A DNA stretch of 64,000 bases, from positions 1,426,001-1,490,000 of the forward strand of contig NZ_JAALDK010000002.1 of NCBI RefSeq assembly GCF_013366925.1, read 5' to 3'. The notes below the pieces were generated by a model, which saw only the letters and a program-made list of their open reading frames with translations, made no database searches and had not been told where the DNA came from. Shown here one piece after another: positions 16,655-24,933 of the stretch; position 1 is the stretch's first letter, and every line of letters starts with the position of its first letter. A program made the translations under genes and the position numbers. This DNA comes from Paraburkholderia youngii (GTDB lineage Bacteria; Pseudomonadota; Gammaproteobacteria; Burkholderiales; Burkholderiaceae).

Positions 16655-17701
16655 ATGCTGATTCATCTCACGAACTGTGCCCCGCGATCGACCGCCCGGT
16701 TTGTGATTGCCTTGACGATCTGCGCCAGCGCTTGCGCGATGAGTGCGGGCAACCTTGGCCTCGCGCAGGCGCAAGCACAGCGGCCATCGTCGTTCGAAAG
16801 CTTCGCCGTGCCGGCCGGCAGCGCACCGCATGACGTCGCACCGGCGCATGACGGCACCGTGTGGTACACCGCGCAGGCGCGGGGAGCGCTCGGGCGGCTG
16901 GACCCGCGCAGCGGCAAAATCGACACGATCGCGCTCGGCACCGGATCGGCGCCACATGGCGTGATCGTCGGTCCCGATGGTGCGGCGTGGGTCACTGACG
17001 GCGGCCAGAATGCAATCGTGCGCATCGATCCGAAGACGCTCGCCGTCACCCGTTTTCCGCTGCCCAAGGACCGGTCAGACGCCAATCTGAATACCGCCGT
17101 GTTCGATAATCAGGGGCATCTGTGGTTTACCGGGCAAAGTGGTGTCTACGGCGAGCTCGATCCGCAAAGCGGACGCATGCGCGTCTTCGATGCTCCACGC
17201 GGCGCGGGGCCCTACGGTATCTGCGTGACGCGCACTGGGGATCTGTATTTCGCTTCGCTGGCGGGAAGCTACCTCGGTCGCATCGACCGGACGACGGGCG
17301 CGGCACAGATCATCGAGCCGCCAACGGCGAATCAAGGCGCGCGTCGCGTCTGGGCCGATTCCAGCGGGCGCGTCTGGATCAGTGAGTGGAACGCCGGCAA
17401 AGTCGGCGTATTCGATCCCGCGACGCATCAATGGCGCGAATGGCGGCTGCCCGGTAACGGTCCGCACGCGTACGCAATATTCGTCGACGACCAGGACATC
17501 GTCTGGCTCAGTGAATGGAGCGCTAATGCGCTAGTGCGCTTCGATCCGCGTACCGAGCGGTTCGACGTCTTGCCACTGCCGCGTGACCACGCGAACGTGC
17601 GTCAAATGATGGGCCGTCCAGGCGAGGTCTGGCTGTCCGAATCCGCGACCGATCATCTGCTGCTTTACCGGTCCCGTGCAGCCGGTGCGGGCCGGCAGTG
17701 A
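16655..17701 (+). CDS. Streptogramin-lyase-like beta-propeller, periplasmic
   Basis: A 348-aa protein with an N-terminal signal peptide (about residues 1-40) and seven beta-propeller blades. The blades are recognisable from repeats such as GTVWYTAQ, AAWVTDGG, HLWFTGQS, DLYFASLA, RVWISEWN, IVWLSEWS and EVWLSESA, each followed by a LDP/IDP/FDP turn. This is the Vgb/SMP-30-like propeller family. Export to the periplasm and the generic blades suggest a lactonase or lyase-like enzyme or a binding protein; true streptogramin lyase activity cannot be inferred. It stands alone downstream of the dead quinone oxidoreductase. Confidence 0.8.
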   Translation: MLIHLTNCAPRSTARFVIALTICASACAMSAGNLGLAQAQAQRPSSFESFAVPAGSAPHDVAPAHDGTVWYTAQARGALGRLDPRSGKIDTIALGTGSAPHGVIVGPDGAAWVTDGGQNAIVRIDPKTLAVTRFPLPKDRSDANLNTAVFDNQGHLWFTGQSGVYGELDPQSGRMRVFDAPRGAGPYGICVTRTGDLYFASLAGSYLGRIDRTTGAAQIIEPPTANQGARRVWADSSGRVWISEWNAGKVGVFDPATHQWREWRLPGNGPHAYAIFVDDQDIVWLSEWSANALVRFDPRTERFDVLPLPRDHANVRQMMGRPGEVWLSESATDHLLLYRSRAAGAGRQ

Positions 17702-17774
17702 CGCCACACTTTCCCCGAGAACGGAATTGCGCAGTCCGCTGCGCCCCACGTGCGCGGGCCCGCTATCAAAATGG

Positions 17775-18194
17775 CTAGAGCAGTTGGAGGGTTCGCGGAT
17801 CGGCCTCGCCGCCGAAATATTTGCGCAAAGCTTCGACAAATACATCGTTGTCGTTCGTGGCGCGCGCGAACAGGGTCACCGACGAGCGAAACTTGAGGTG
17901 ATCCGGATAGCCGAAAATTTCTTCGATGGAGCGGTCGCTGACGAGGTTGACCAGTTGCGTGGTTTCGCGCAGCCGTGCGCCAAGTATCGGGTGGCGCAGG
18001 TACGCTTGCGCTTCGGCCAGCGACGAAAGCGCGAATCGCTGAGCCATTGCGCTGGTGCCGAGCCCCTCGATTTGAGGAAACACGAACCACATCCAGTGGC
18101 TTCGCTTACGTCCATGCTTCAGTTCATCGCATACCTGGGCGTAGACCGGGTCCTGTGCATCGAGGAAGCGTTGAAGGTCGTAGGGATCGTCCAT
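17775..18194 (-). CDS. DUF1810 family protein
   Basis: A 139-aa cytosolic protein of the DUF1810 family. It starts MDDPYDLQRFLDAQDPVYAQ, has the hallmark RKRSHWMWFVFPQIEGLG, and ends in the family's helical pattern (DHLKFRSSVTLFARA, ALRKYFGGEADPRTL). Length is normal. The family is widespread but uncharacterised. It is followed by two small minus-strand genes with no obvious shared function. Confidence 0.88.
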   Translation of the reverse strand: MDDPYDLQRFLDAQDPVYAQVCDELKHGRKRSHWMWFVFPQIEGLGTSAMAQRFALSSLAEAQAYLRHPILGARLRETTQLVNLVSDRSIEEIFGYPDHLKFRSSVTLFARATNDNDVFVEALRKYFGGEADPRTLQLL

Positions 18195-18263
18195 TTCGTA
18201 CTCCGCTGCAAACGTGGAAACCTATCGTTGAATCACGATTCTCGCGCGCATGATCGTACAGGT

Positions 18264-18518
18264 CTACGATCGATCTTCGCCCCGTACCGGCAATGGAAGA
18301 GATTTGAGTAGTCTCACGAGCCTTGCTCGCTGCAACGGAGTCAGCCCTCGCGTAGCGCTCAGTTGCTGAACCCGCGCGCGCCAGTAGACGCCGGTGAACA
18401 GGGATTCCGCGGCACCCGCCGACAGGATCCGTTCGAGATGGGAAATCGCATCCTCGGCAGTCTGGGGCGTATAGGGGCTCGCTCTGTCTCCAGACGGTTT
18501 TCTGCTTGTAGTTTTCAT
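18264..18518 (-). CDS. Small hypothetical protein, 84 aa
   Basis: A basic, helix-rich 84-aa protein (MKTTSRKPSGDRASPYTPQT, ending LPLPVRGEDRS) preceded by GAGAGAAGTGG as a ribosome binding site. There is no signal peptide or membrane segment and I recognise no family. The coherent start, codon use and position between two other minus-strand genes make it plausible. Confidence 0.5.
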   Translation of the reverse strand: MKTTSRKPSGDRASPYTPQTAEDAISHLERILSAGAAESLFTGVYWRARVQQLSATRGLTPLQRARLVRLLKSLPLPVRGEDRS

Positions 18519-18633
18519 CCACTTCTCTCAATGTGGTGACCGACTGAATCCGGTCTGTACGTCAGGCGTCAGGTGAGCCTGCTTCTTTCAGGCAATACAT
18601 ATGCGCTGGTGGATATCCATGTACGGCGTGCAA

Positions 18634-18792
18634 TCACTTTCGTGCGCGCGTTTGATGCCACGAGTCGTGACGATTCAGTTCCCGCAGCATTCGTGCCCGC
18701 ATTCGCTCGCGGCGATAGTGGCTAACGACCATGAACATTGCGATACCAAGGGCAGTGCCTCCGATCACCAGTCCCATCCAGGTTTCACTCAT
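18634..18792 (-). CDS. Small single-span membrane protein, 52 aa
   Basis: Starting at ATG 18792 behind an AGAGAGGAACG site, it encodes MSETWMGLVIGGTALGIAM, a single helix of about 20 hydrophobic residues, then a strongly basic tail (HYRRERMRARMLRELNRH). It resembles many small inner-membrane proteins of unknown role. The frame extends 8 codons upstream, but the downstream ATG fits the ribosome binding site better. Confidence 0.5.
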   Translation of the reverse strand: MSETWMGLVIGGTALGIAMFMVVSHYRRERMRARMLRELNRHDSWHQTRARK

Positions 18793-18840
18793 CACACGTT
18801 CCTCTCTGGAAAGCATAGGTGTGTTGCGTCAGCGGTTCGG

Positions 18841-18873
18841 GCCGGTTCGTGCGGTGTCTCTGCACGAACCGGC
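18841..18873. terminator. Strong hairpin downstream of phaB
   Basis: GCCGGTTCGTGC (18841-18852) and GCACGAACCGGC (18862-18873) are perfect 12-bp inverted repeats with a 9-base loop, 22 bp beyond the phaB stop. There is no T tract, so termination is plausible but not assured. Confidence 0.5.
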
Positions 18874-18895
18874 TGGCGCGGGCGTCGCGCGACTG

Positions 18896-19639
18896 TTACT
18901 GCATGTGCTGGCCGCCGTTGATCGCAACATTGGCGCCCGTCACGAAGCTGGCGTCGTCCGAGCAGAGGTAAAGCACGAGCGCCGCCACTTCCTCGGGCTT
19001 GCCCAGACGCCCCACAGGAACGTGCGGCAGGATCTTCGTATCGAGGATCTCTTGAGGGATCGCCGTGACCATCTTGGTGGCCAGGTATCCCGGCGAAACC
19101 GTGTTGACGGTAACGCCCTTACGCGCTACTTCCAGCGCCAGCGATTTCGTGAAGCCGTGCATGCCGGCCTTGGCAGCTGCGTAGTTGGTTTGGCCGATCG
19201 AGCCTTTCGAGCCGTTGACGGACGAAACGTTGACGATGCGTCCCCAACCCCGCGCGACCATCTCCTCGCACAGCGGCTTCGTCATGTTGAACACCGAGTC
19301 CAGGTTGGTGCGGATGACCGCGTCCCAGTTGACCTTGTTCATCTTCCGGAGCGTCATGTCCTCGGTGATTCCGGCGTTGTTCACCAGAATGTCGACCGGG
19401 CCGACTTCAAACTGAATTTTGGCTGCGCAGTGCTGGCATGAATCGTAGTCGGCCACATCGACCGGATACGCGCGAAAGTTCCTGCCTTGAGCTTCCATGT
19501 TCGCGAGCCATGCCGCTGCGCCGGTGTTGTTCGGCGAGTACGTGACTACCACCGCATAACCTGCATCGTGCAGTTTCGTACTGATCGCTTCTCCCAGACC
19601 GCCCATACCGCCAGTCACTACAGCAATTCGTTTCGTCAT
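18896..19639 (-). CDS. phaB: Acetoacetyl-CoA reductase, PhaB-type SDR
   Basis: NADPH-dependent reduction of acetoacetyl-CoA to (R)-3-hydroxybutyryl-CoA for polyhydroxyalkanoate synthesis. The 247-aa product has VVTGGMGGLGEA for cofactor binding, NNAG, catalytic Ser in NVSSVNGSKG, YAAAKAG as the YxxxK motif, and the PhaB-like ends MTKRIAVVTGG and GANVAINGGQHMQ. An ATG 9 bases upstream (19648) is an alternative start, but PhaB proteins normally begin at MTxRIA. No phaA or phaC lies beside it, so it is an isolated copy, probably additional to a main phaCAB operon elsewhere. Confidence 0.88.
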   Translation of the reverse strand: MTKRIAVVTGGMGGLGEAISTKLHDAGYAVVVTYSPNNTGAAAWLANMEAQGRNFRAYPVDVADYDSCQHCAAKIQFEVGPVDILVNNAGITEDMTLRKMNKVNWDAVIRTNLDSVFNMTKPLCEEMVARGWGRIVNVSSVNGSKGSIGQTNYAAAKAGMHGFTKSLALEVARKGVTVNTVSPGYLATKMVTAIPQEILDTKILPHVPVGRLGKPEEVAALVLYLCSDDASFVTGANVAINGGQHMQ

Positions 19640-20101
19640 TCTTTCCATCCGTGATCGTCATATCTGCGAGGATCGTGAATAACCCAATGGCCGTCTCGCA
19701 CAACCCGCCATTGCTTTGGCACAACGTATTGCCGCGACCTGAATTGCGTCAGGTCGTGCGGCGAAAATGAATCGGTCCTCTGTCTCTGTCGCGGACAAAT
19801 GGCACGGCCTGCCTTGCGGGGTTCCGCACGCATTCGTCTGCTGACCAGGTGGGGCGAGCACTCCGCTTCTGATGACTTCATTGGCAGGACTAATTAATCA
19901 GATGAAACCCCGAAGGGGATTCGACAAAGACCTGATTGCACAAGAAGACGCGCCTCGCGTACGCTTACCTTGCCCCGAATGGTACCGGTAACAACTGAAG
20001 GTACGGAGAAGCCATCTGTTGTCCTTCGATTGCGATAGGCGCACCGTGTCGGCTAGGTCTCGCAACGGCCGTAAGTTCGACCGACGAGGCGATGGTAGTA
20101 G

Positions 20102-20139
20102 AAAAACTACATCTTTGCAATGAAAGAAATGTAGTTTTT
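20102..20139. repeat. Inverted repeat with A- and T-tracts
   Basis: AAAAACTACAT (20102-20112) and ATGTAGTTTTT (20129-20139) are perfect 11-bp inverted repeats around 16 bases. The shape fits an AT-rich bidirectional terminator, a cruciform or an operator. It lies in a gene-poor stretch between phaB and a dead nnrS. Bases 19649-20428 otherwise show no gene I can support. Confidence 0.6.
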
Positions 20140-20428
20140 GTACATCGTTGGCCTGCCGACTATCGCCCACGCATTCTTGAAGTCAGTGCGAACGATCGTT
20201 CGCGCGTCCGGTCGTCCGACCACAAAAGCGGATGGGTCATATCGACGGCGCGGGCCCGCACTCGGTCACCGAAGCGTCGGCGCCGATGCTTGCCGCCAGG
20301 GAAGGAGACTCTGTTTCGACGGGTTCGATGGCAACGCCGCGAGCGAGCGGGCGTCGGGGCGAAATGAAGGCGTTCGAAGCGGCTACGACGGATCTCGCTT
20401 GCTAGCCGCTTCGAGGAGGACGCGTTCT

Positions 20429-20830
20429 TCAACCCGGCTTGCCATCGACACGGGCGAGGACAAGCCACGCTCCGTATCGCACGCAATAGAGAACCAGCGC
20501 GGCCGCCCCGCATAGACCGGATGCGTATATCCAGGCCATCGTGAACTGCGGCGCGAGCCAGGGCCGAGCACCCGAACCAAGGTCGCCAGAATGAACAGAC
20601 CGTAGCAGGCGACCTCGACCTTACCGGCCACGAGTTCGCGTCCGGTGTGTCCGCGTGCGGTCCGCGTGATCGTCGCGATGATCGCGGTTCCAATGACTCC
20701 CACCGTGAAGGTATGAATCGCGAGCGCCAACAGAGCGATGCGGGGTGGTGTGTCGACTTGACCTGATGCGATCCTGACGGTCCTGCCTTTTCGCCACATG
20801 CGACGAATGTTCGCGCCAGCGGAGCCATCT
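20429..20830 (-). pseudogene. NnrS-family membrane protein, 3' remnant
   Basis: The minus strand reads PRIALLALAIHTFTVGVIG, then ITRTARGHTGRELVAGKVEV and LFILATLVRVLGP, characteristic of NnrS heme/copper membrane proteins linked to nitric-oxide metabolism. Near 20565 the frame shifts by one base and resumes as APQFTMAWIYASGLCGAAAL, ending ARVDGKPG at the stop 20429. The N-terminal half is absent and upstream sequence is degraded. The gene is non-functional. No other denitrification gene is nearby. Confidence 0.65.
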
Positions 20831-21017
20831 GGCCGCCCGATGACGCTCTCCAGACGAAGCCTCACAAACAGCATCGTCAGGTGCGGTGGAACCCATCGGC
20901 CTGGTTGTCATGTAAAAGTGCCAATTTCCGATCGAACGTTGATTCGCCCCGTCATTAGCGATACCTTTACATCTATCCTGGTCGTCGGGCGCTGGTCAAC
21001 GAAGGGAGAACCGTTTC

Positions 21018-21488
21018 GTGAAGAGAGCGTCAGCTTTCTCCTGCATCGTCGCGTTGAGCGTGATCTTCGGCGGATGCGGCAAGCAGGGACCGCAAAACGC
21101 CACTGAGGCATCGGGCGCATCTGCGAGCTCGGCGCCGGTTCAACCTGCACAAAGCGCGAGCGAAGCGGCCGCCGCCTCGGGCGCGCAAGGCACGGTGGCG
21201 CTGGTCACTGTCACCAAGGCGCAGTTGCCGGCGGAGGCTGCCGAAACACTGCGCCTGATCAAAGCAGGCGGCCCCTTCCCGTTTAGCGACGACGGCGTCC
21301 TGTTTCGTAACACCGCGGGCTTGCTGCCGAAACATCCGCGCGGCTACTACCACACCTATACGGTTCGCACACCTGGCGCGACGGATCGCGGGCAACGCCG
21401 GATAGTCTGTGGCGGGCCGCGCAAGCAGATCGGCGAGTGCTATTACACCGACGATTACTACGCCAGCTTTAAGCGCATTGCAGAATAA
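21018..21488 (+). CDS. Lipoprotein with RNase Sa/barnase fold lacking catalytic residues
   Basis: A 156-aa protein starting at GTG 21018 behind GAAGGGAGAA. Residues 1-20 form a lipoprotein-type signal ending GGC (Cys20), followed by an Ala/Ser linker (25-58) and a C-terminal microbial guanyl-RNase domain. Family landmarks are VLFRN, LLPKHPRGYYHTYTVRTPG, RGQRRIVCGG and CYYTDDYYASF. In this family the base Glu lies in HEYTV and the acid His in DHYATF. Here they are Thr113 and Tyr147, so RNA cleavage by the usual mechanism is not expected, although the arginines of RGQRR remain. It may be a binding domain or a decaying enzyme. Confidence 0.8.
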   Translation: MKRASAFSCIVALSVIFGGCGKQGPQNATEASGASASSAPVQPAQSASEAAAASGAQGTVALVTVTKAQLPAEAAETLRLIKAGGPFPFSDDGVLFRNTAGLLPKHPRGYYHTYTVRTPGATDRGQRRIVCGGPRKQIGECYYTDDYYASFKRIAE

Positions 21489-21640
21489 AGAAGGAATCAA
21501 CGGCGTGAGCGCTGCACACCTGACGACCGTATCAATCCCGCGCTCCTGACCATGCGCTAGCGATCAATGCCGATCGCGCCGGCGATGATGGCGTCGTCGT
21601 GTTCGAGCAATGGATAAGTCGATGGCCGCCGCGACCGCAT

Positions 21641-21672
21641 CCCATTGGCGCTGACCGAAGTTGTCCAATGGG
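21641..21672. repeat. Inverted repeat in a gene-free stretch
   Basis: CCCATTGG (21641-21648) and CCAATGGG (21665-21672) pair perfectly around 16 bases, about 200 bp upstream of the NDH-2 gene. The whole stretch 21489-21867 shows no other feature I can support. Confidence 0.4.
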
Positions 21673-21867
21673 TCTGCGTTGACAACGATCCTTATCTCCC
21701 AGCAGACGATCTCAAGCGGTTTTCAGACGGCGCGATTCGTCAATCAGAAAAGCTGAAGGCAGCCATCAGAACTATGAGATTTTCCTGCCATCGGGCATCT
21801 GCGATAGTGGTTCTCAACCGTTGCGTTGGATTACCGTACCGCGCGTCGTCGACCAGGGAGGATCTTC

Positions 21868-23217
21868 ATGCATCGTTTTGTGATCGTGGGAGGAGGGGCG
21901 GGCGGCATTGAACTCGCAACGAGGCTAGGCGATCGTTATGGCGGTCGACGAAGAGGCGGGGCGCAACGTGCGTCCATTACGTTGATCGACCGCAACCCGA
22001 CGCATATCTGGAAGCCCCTATTGCACGAGGTCGCAGCGGGAAGTCTCGATCCATTCGCACAGGAACTGGCGTATGCCGCGCAAGCACAGTGGCACGGCTT
22101 CCAGTTCATCCAGGGCGAACTCGTCGGACTGGATCGTGGCTCCAGACACGTCCTGCTTTCGCCACTGCTCGACGACGACGGAACCGAACTGATTCCGCCG
22201 CGCCGAATCGAGTACGACTCGTTGATTCTGGCCATCGGTAGTACAACGCACTACTTCGGCGTGCCGGGCGCGGCGGAGAACTCGCTCGCGCTTGACAACG
22301 TCGCTCAAGCGGAACGCTTCAGAAAGCGCCTGATTGCAGCTTGCATTCGCGCGGAACAAACACAAAACGCAGGTGAGCGGGATGCTGGCGAAGTGCCTGG
22401 CGAACGCGCGCCTCGTGTTCAGGTCGTGATCGTTGGTGGTGGCGCTACGGGCGTGGAATTGTCCGCAGAATTGCGCAATACCGCGAAGGTACTGTCATCG
22501 TACGGCTTGCATCGGCTCGACCCCACACACGACGTCGGGATCGTGCTGATTGAAGCAGGGCCGCGGATTCTGCCAGCGTTGAAAGAGCGCGTGTCCACCG
22601 CGGCTGCAAGATTGCTGGGCAAACTCAATGTCAAGTTGATGGTCGACGAGCGGGTCGCAGAGGTCACGCCCGGATTTATCCGCACGAAGAACGGCAAGAC
22701 GATACGTGCGGATCTCACTGTGTGGGCCGCCGGTATCAAGGCGCCCACGGTGCTTTCAACTCTCGATGATCTGACAGTCAATCATCTGGGGCAACTCAGT
22801 GTGCGTCGCACGCTTCAAACCGAGCTGGACGACCATATCTTTGCATTCGGCGATTGCGCGGCGTGTCCATGGTTGGGCTTCGAGCGCAATGTGCCACCGC
22901 GCGCCCAGGCGGCTCATCAGCAGGCATCGTTTTTAGTCAAGGCACTCGGGCGACGCATCGAGGGACAAAAGCTTCCGGAGTTTGCCTATCGCGATCTCGG
23001 CTCGCTAGTGTCGCTCGGGCATGCAAATGCGGTGGGGAGTCTGATGGGAGGCCTTATCGGCGGCAGCATGCTCGTGGACGGACTGCTTGCCCGCTTCATG
23101 TACCTGTCGCTGTATCGGATGCACGTTGCAGCGCTGCATGGCTATGCACGCATGATCGTCAATACCCTCGCGCATCGGCTCCGTCGAAGCACGGCGCCGC
23201 ACGTCAAACTGCACTGA
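21868..23217 (+). CDS. ndh: Type II NADH dehydrogenase (NDH-2)
   Basis: Single-subunit, non-proton-pumping NADH:quinone oxidoreductase, 449 aa, peripheral on the inner membrane. ATG 21868 follows AGGGAGGA. The FAD-binding start is FVIVGGGAGGIELATRLG and the NADH-binding motif is VVIVGGGATGVELSAELR. Further landmarks are LTVWAAGIKAP, IFAFGDCAACPW and PRAQAAHQQASF, all typical of NDH-2. The C-terminal helices near LLARFMYLSLYRMHVAALHG probably anchor it to the membrane. It is monocistronic in appearance. The gene symbol is by family only. Confidence 0.88.
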   Translation: MHRFVIVGGGAGGIELATRLGDRYGGRRRGGAQRASITLIDRNPTHIWKPLLHEVAAGSLDPFAQELAYAAQAQWHGFQFIQGELVGLDRGSRHVLLSPLLDDDGTELIPPRRIEYDSLILAIGSTTHYFGVPGAAENSLALDNVAQAERFRKRLIAACIRAEQTQNAGERDAGEVPGERAPRVQVVIVGGGATGVELSAELRNTAKVLSSYGLHRLDPTHDVGIVLIEAGPRILPALKERVSTAAARLLGKLNVKLMVDERVAEVTPGFIRTKNGKTIRADLTVWAAGIKAPTVLSTLDDLTVNHLGQLSVRRTLQTELDDHIFAFGDCAACPWLGFERNVPPRAQAAHQQASFLVKALGRRIEGQKLPEFAYRDLGSLVSLGHANAVGSLMGGLIGGSMLVDGLLARFMYLSLYRMHVAALHGYARMIVNTLAHRLRRSTAPHVKLH

Positions 23218-23303
23218 GCAACAGTTCGTTGTGAATGGCCGAAGGGTCTGGCCGTGACAAATAAATCAACCGATTCCAAACACCAGCAAGACGGAGAGAA
23301 ACC

Positions 23304-23501
23304 ATGAACAGCTTCGACCAATCGCCTTTCAGCGTCGACTCGAGCAGTGGCGCCACGCGCGCTCGAAACGGCAAGGATGGCTCTGAAAATCGATCGCGCT
23401 CCGTGTACCGATCGTTTCTTGCATCGACGGTATCGACGATCGCCTCGAATGTGCCTGAGAGGCCAGACGTGTCGTCTGCCGCTGTTCTTGGCTACAACTG
23501 A
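23304..23501 (+). CDS. Small hypothetical protein, 65 aa
   Basis: A Ser-rich 65-aa frame (MNSFDQSPFSVDSSSGATRA, ending SSAAVLGYN) behind a good ACGGAGAGAAACC site. No domain, signal or membrane segment is evident. It may be intact, or the 5' part of a truncated gene, since the next 250 bases are rearranged remnants. Confidence 0.4.
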   Translation: MNSFDQSPFSVDSSSGATRARNGKDGSENRSRSVYRSFLASTVSTIASNVPERPDVSSAAVLGYN

Positions 23502-23555
23502 TACGCTTCGGGTCACGAAACGGGCAACTCACCGATTGAGCCGGAGCTCACGGCT

Positions 23556-23746
23556 ATTCTGGTCCGGAATTGGCCTTATGAACAATCTGCGCATTATCAC
23601 TCCCCGATCTTGCAACTATGATCTGGCTTTCATCCATCACCAGACAGAAGATCTCCATGCCTCTCTCTCGCAGGCAAAATCGCCGTCAATAGTCGAGGTC
23701 ATCGAGATTCGCGGAGTCAGCCTGGTTTGCGGTGGCGTTGAGTCAA
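23556..23746 (+). pseudogene. Rearranged copy of the LysR/SDR control region and SDR 5' end
   Basis: Bases 23556-23692 align colinearly with 27462-27596, the intergenic region between the divergent LysR and SDR genes plus the first codons of the SDR (CTCTCGCAGGCAAAATCGCC). One extra base after the ATG breaks the frame. From about 23694 the sequence switches to the reverse complement of an internal SDR segment (about 27721-27772, sharing GAGGTCATCGAGATTCGCGG). A relic of a paralogous SDR gene has thus been fused to an inverted internal piece. It now forms the upstream region of the OYE-family gene. Confidence 0.7.
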
Positions 23747-23755
23747 GGAGTCGAT

Positions 23756-24856
23756 ATGAATCAGCCAACGCTATTCACGCCGATACAAGTCGGCAACCTG
23801 AAATTGGCCAACCGGATCGTGATCGCCCCGATGGCCCAGTACTCCGCCGAACACGGCCAGATGAACGATTGGCACCTGATTCACCTCGGCCACCTGGCGC
23901 TTTCAGGTGCGGCGGCACTCACGATCGAGGGGACGGCGGTCACCCCCGACGGACGCACCAGCTATGGTGACGTCGGGCTCTATTCGGACGAGTGCGAAGC
24001 CGCCATGGCACGAGTGCTGGGCGGCATTCGGCGGTGGTCTGACACGCCGATTGGAATCCAGCTCAACCATGCTGGCCGAAAGGGGTCTCGACAGAAGCTA
24101 TGGGACGGCGGCGCACAGATTCCCTATGATGACGCGAATGGTTGGCACACCTACGGCCCGTCTCCGGTCGCTTTTGCCGCCGGAGAGACACCACCCACCG
24201 CCTTGGACCGCGATGGCCTGGCCGCCATTCGCGACGCGTTCTCGGCCGCAGCGCAGCGCGCCTCCCGGCTCGGGTTGAATTTCATTCAGATTCTTGGTGG
24301 GCACGGCTATCTGCTCCATCAATTCCTGTCGCCTCTGTCAAATCACAGGGACGACGAATACGGCGGTTCGTTGGAAAACCGGATGCGCTTTCCACTTGAA
24401 GTTTTCGAAGCCGTGCGAGAAGCGTTTTCGCATGATCGCCCCGTGACGATGCGAGTATCCGCTACCGACTGGGTGGACGGCGGGTGGTCCGTGCAGGACG
24501 CGATCGCTTTTGTCCACGCGCTGGAGGCTAGAGGCTGCGCCGCAATCAATGTCTCAAGTGGCGGTTCGAACCCAGCCGCGCAAATTCCGATCGGGCCTGG
24601 CTATCAGGTTCCCTTCGCGCGGGCAGTGAAGCAGGCGACGACGCTCCCTGTCATCGCCGTCGGCATGATCACCGAGTTCGAACAAGCCGAATCCATCCTC
24701 AGCACCGGAGACGCCGATCTGATCGCGCTTGCTCGGGCCGTGCTCTTTGACCCTCGCTGGCCCTGGCACGCTGCCGGTCACTTTGGGACTCAAGTCAAGG
24801 CGCCGAACCAGTATCTTCGCTCTCAGCCCGGTCGGCTGCGAAAGGTGTTCGTTTGA
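23756..24856 (+). CDS. NADH:flavin oxidoreductase, YqjM-like Old Yellow Enzyme
   Basis: A 366-aa FMN ene-reductase starting at ATG 23756 behind AAGGAG. Family landmarks are LANRIVIAPMAQYSA, the paired ligand motif IQLNHAGRKGS, LLHQFLSPLSNHRDDEYGGS and the C-terminal phosphate-binding region with VGMITEFEQAE and ADLIALARAVLFDPRWPW. In YqjM the N-terminal Cys that tunes FMN redox potential lies in SPMCMYS; here that position is Ala (APMAQYS). It reduces activated alkenes of enones or similar xenobiotics. Its upstream region is a relic of a LysR-regulated promoter, so it may be controlled by the LysR protein encoded at 26550-27440. Confidence 0.88.
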   Translation: MNQPTLFTPIQVGNLKLANRIVIAPMAQYSAEHGQMNDWHLIHLGHLALSGAAALTIEGTAVTPDGRTSYGDVGLYSDECEAAMARVLGGIRRWSDTPIGIQLNHAGRKGSRQKLWDGGAQIPYDDANGWHTYGPSPVAFAAGETPPTALDRDGLAAIRDAFSAAAQRASRLGLNFIQILGGHGYLLHQFLSPLSNHRDDEYGGSLENRMRFPLEVFEAVREAFSHDRPVTMRVSATDWVDGGWSVQDAIAFVHALEARGCAAINVSSGGSNPAAQIPIGPGYQVPFARAVKQATTLPVIAVGMITEFEQAESILSTGDADLIALARAVLFDPRWPWHAAGHFGTQVKAPNQYLRSQPGRLRKVFV

Positions 24857-24933
24857 ATCGGCTTCGTCGATAACGGGGCGGCGACCAGGGCGGCGACCAA
24901 ACTTCCGACACATCGACGAACGCGGCGTCAGGC

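Noticed and set aside
19636..19881. An 81-codon minus-strand frame upstream of phaB, with a vaguely RcnB-like tail
   Set aside because: There is no good start, it overlaps the phaB start region, and the similarity is too slight to support a gene.
20102..20139. NsrR operator linked to the nnrS remnant
   Set aside because: The arms and the 16-base spacing do not match the NsrR consensus, which centres on a compact ATGCAT-type dyad.
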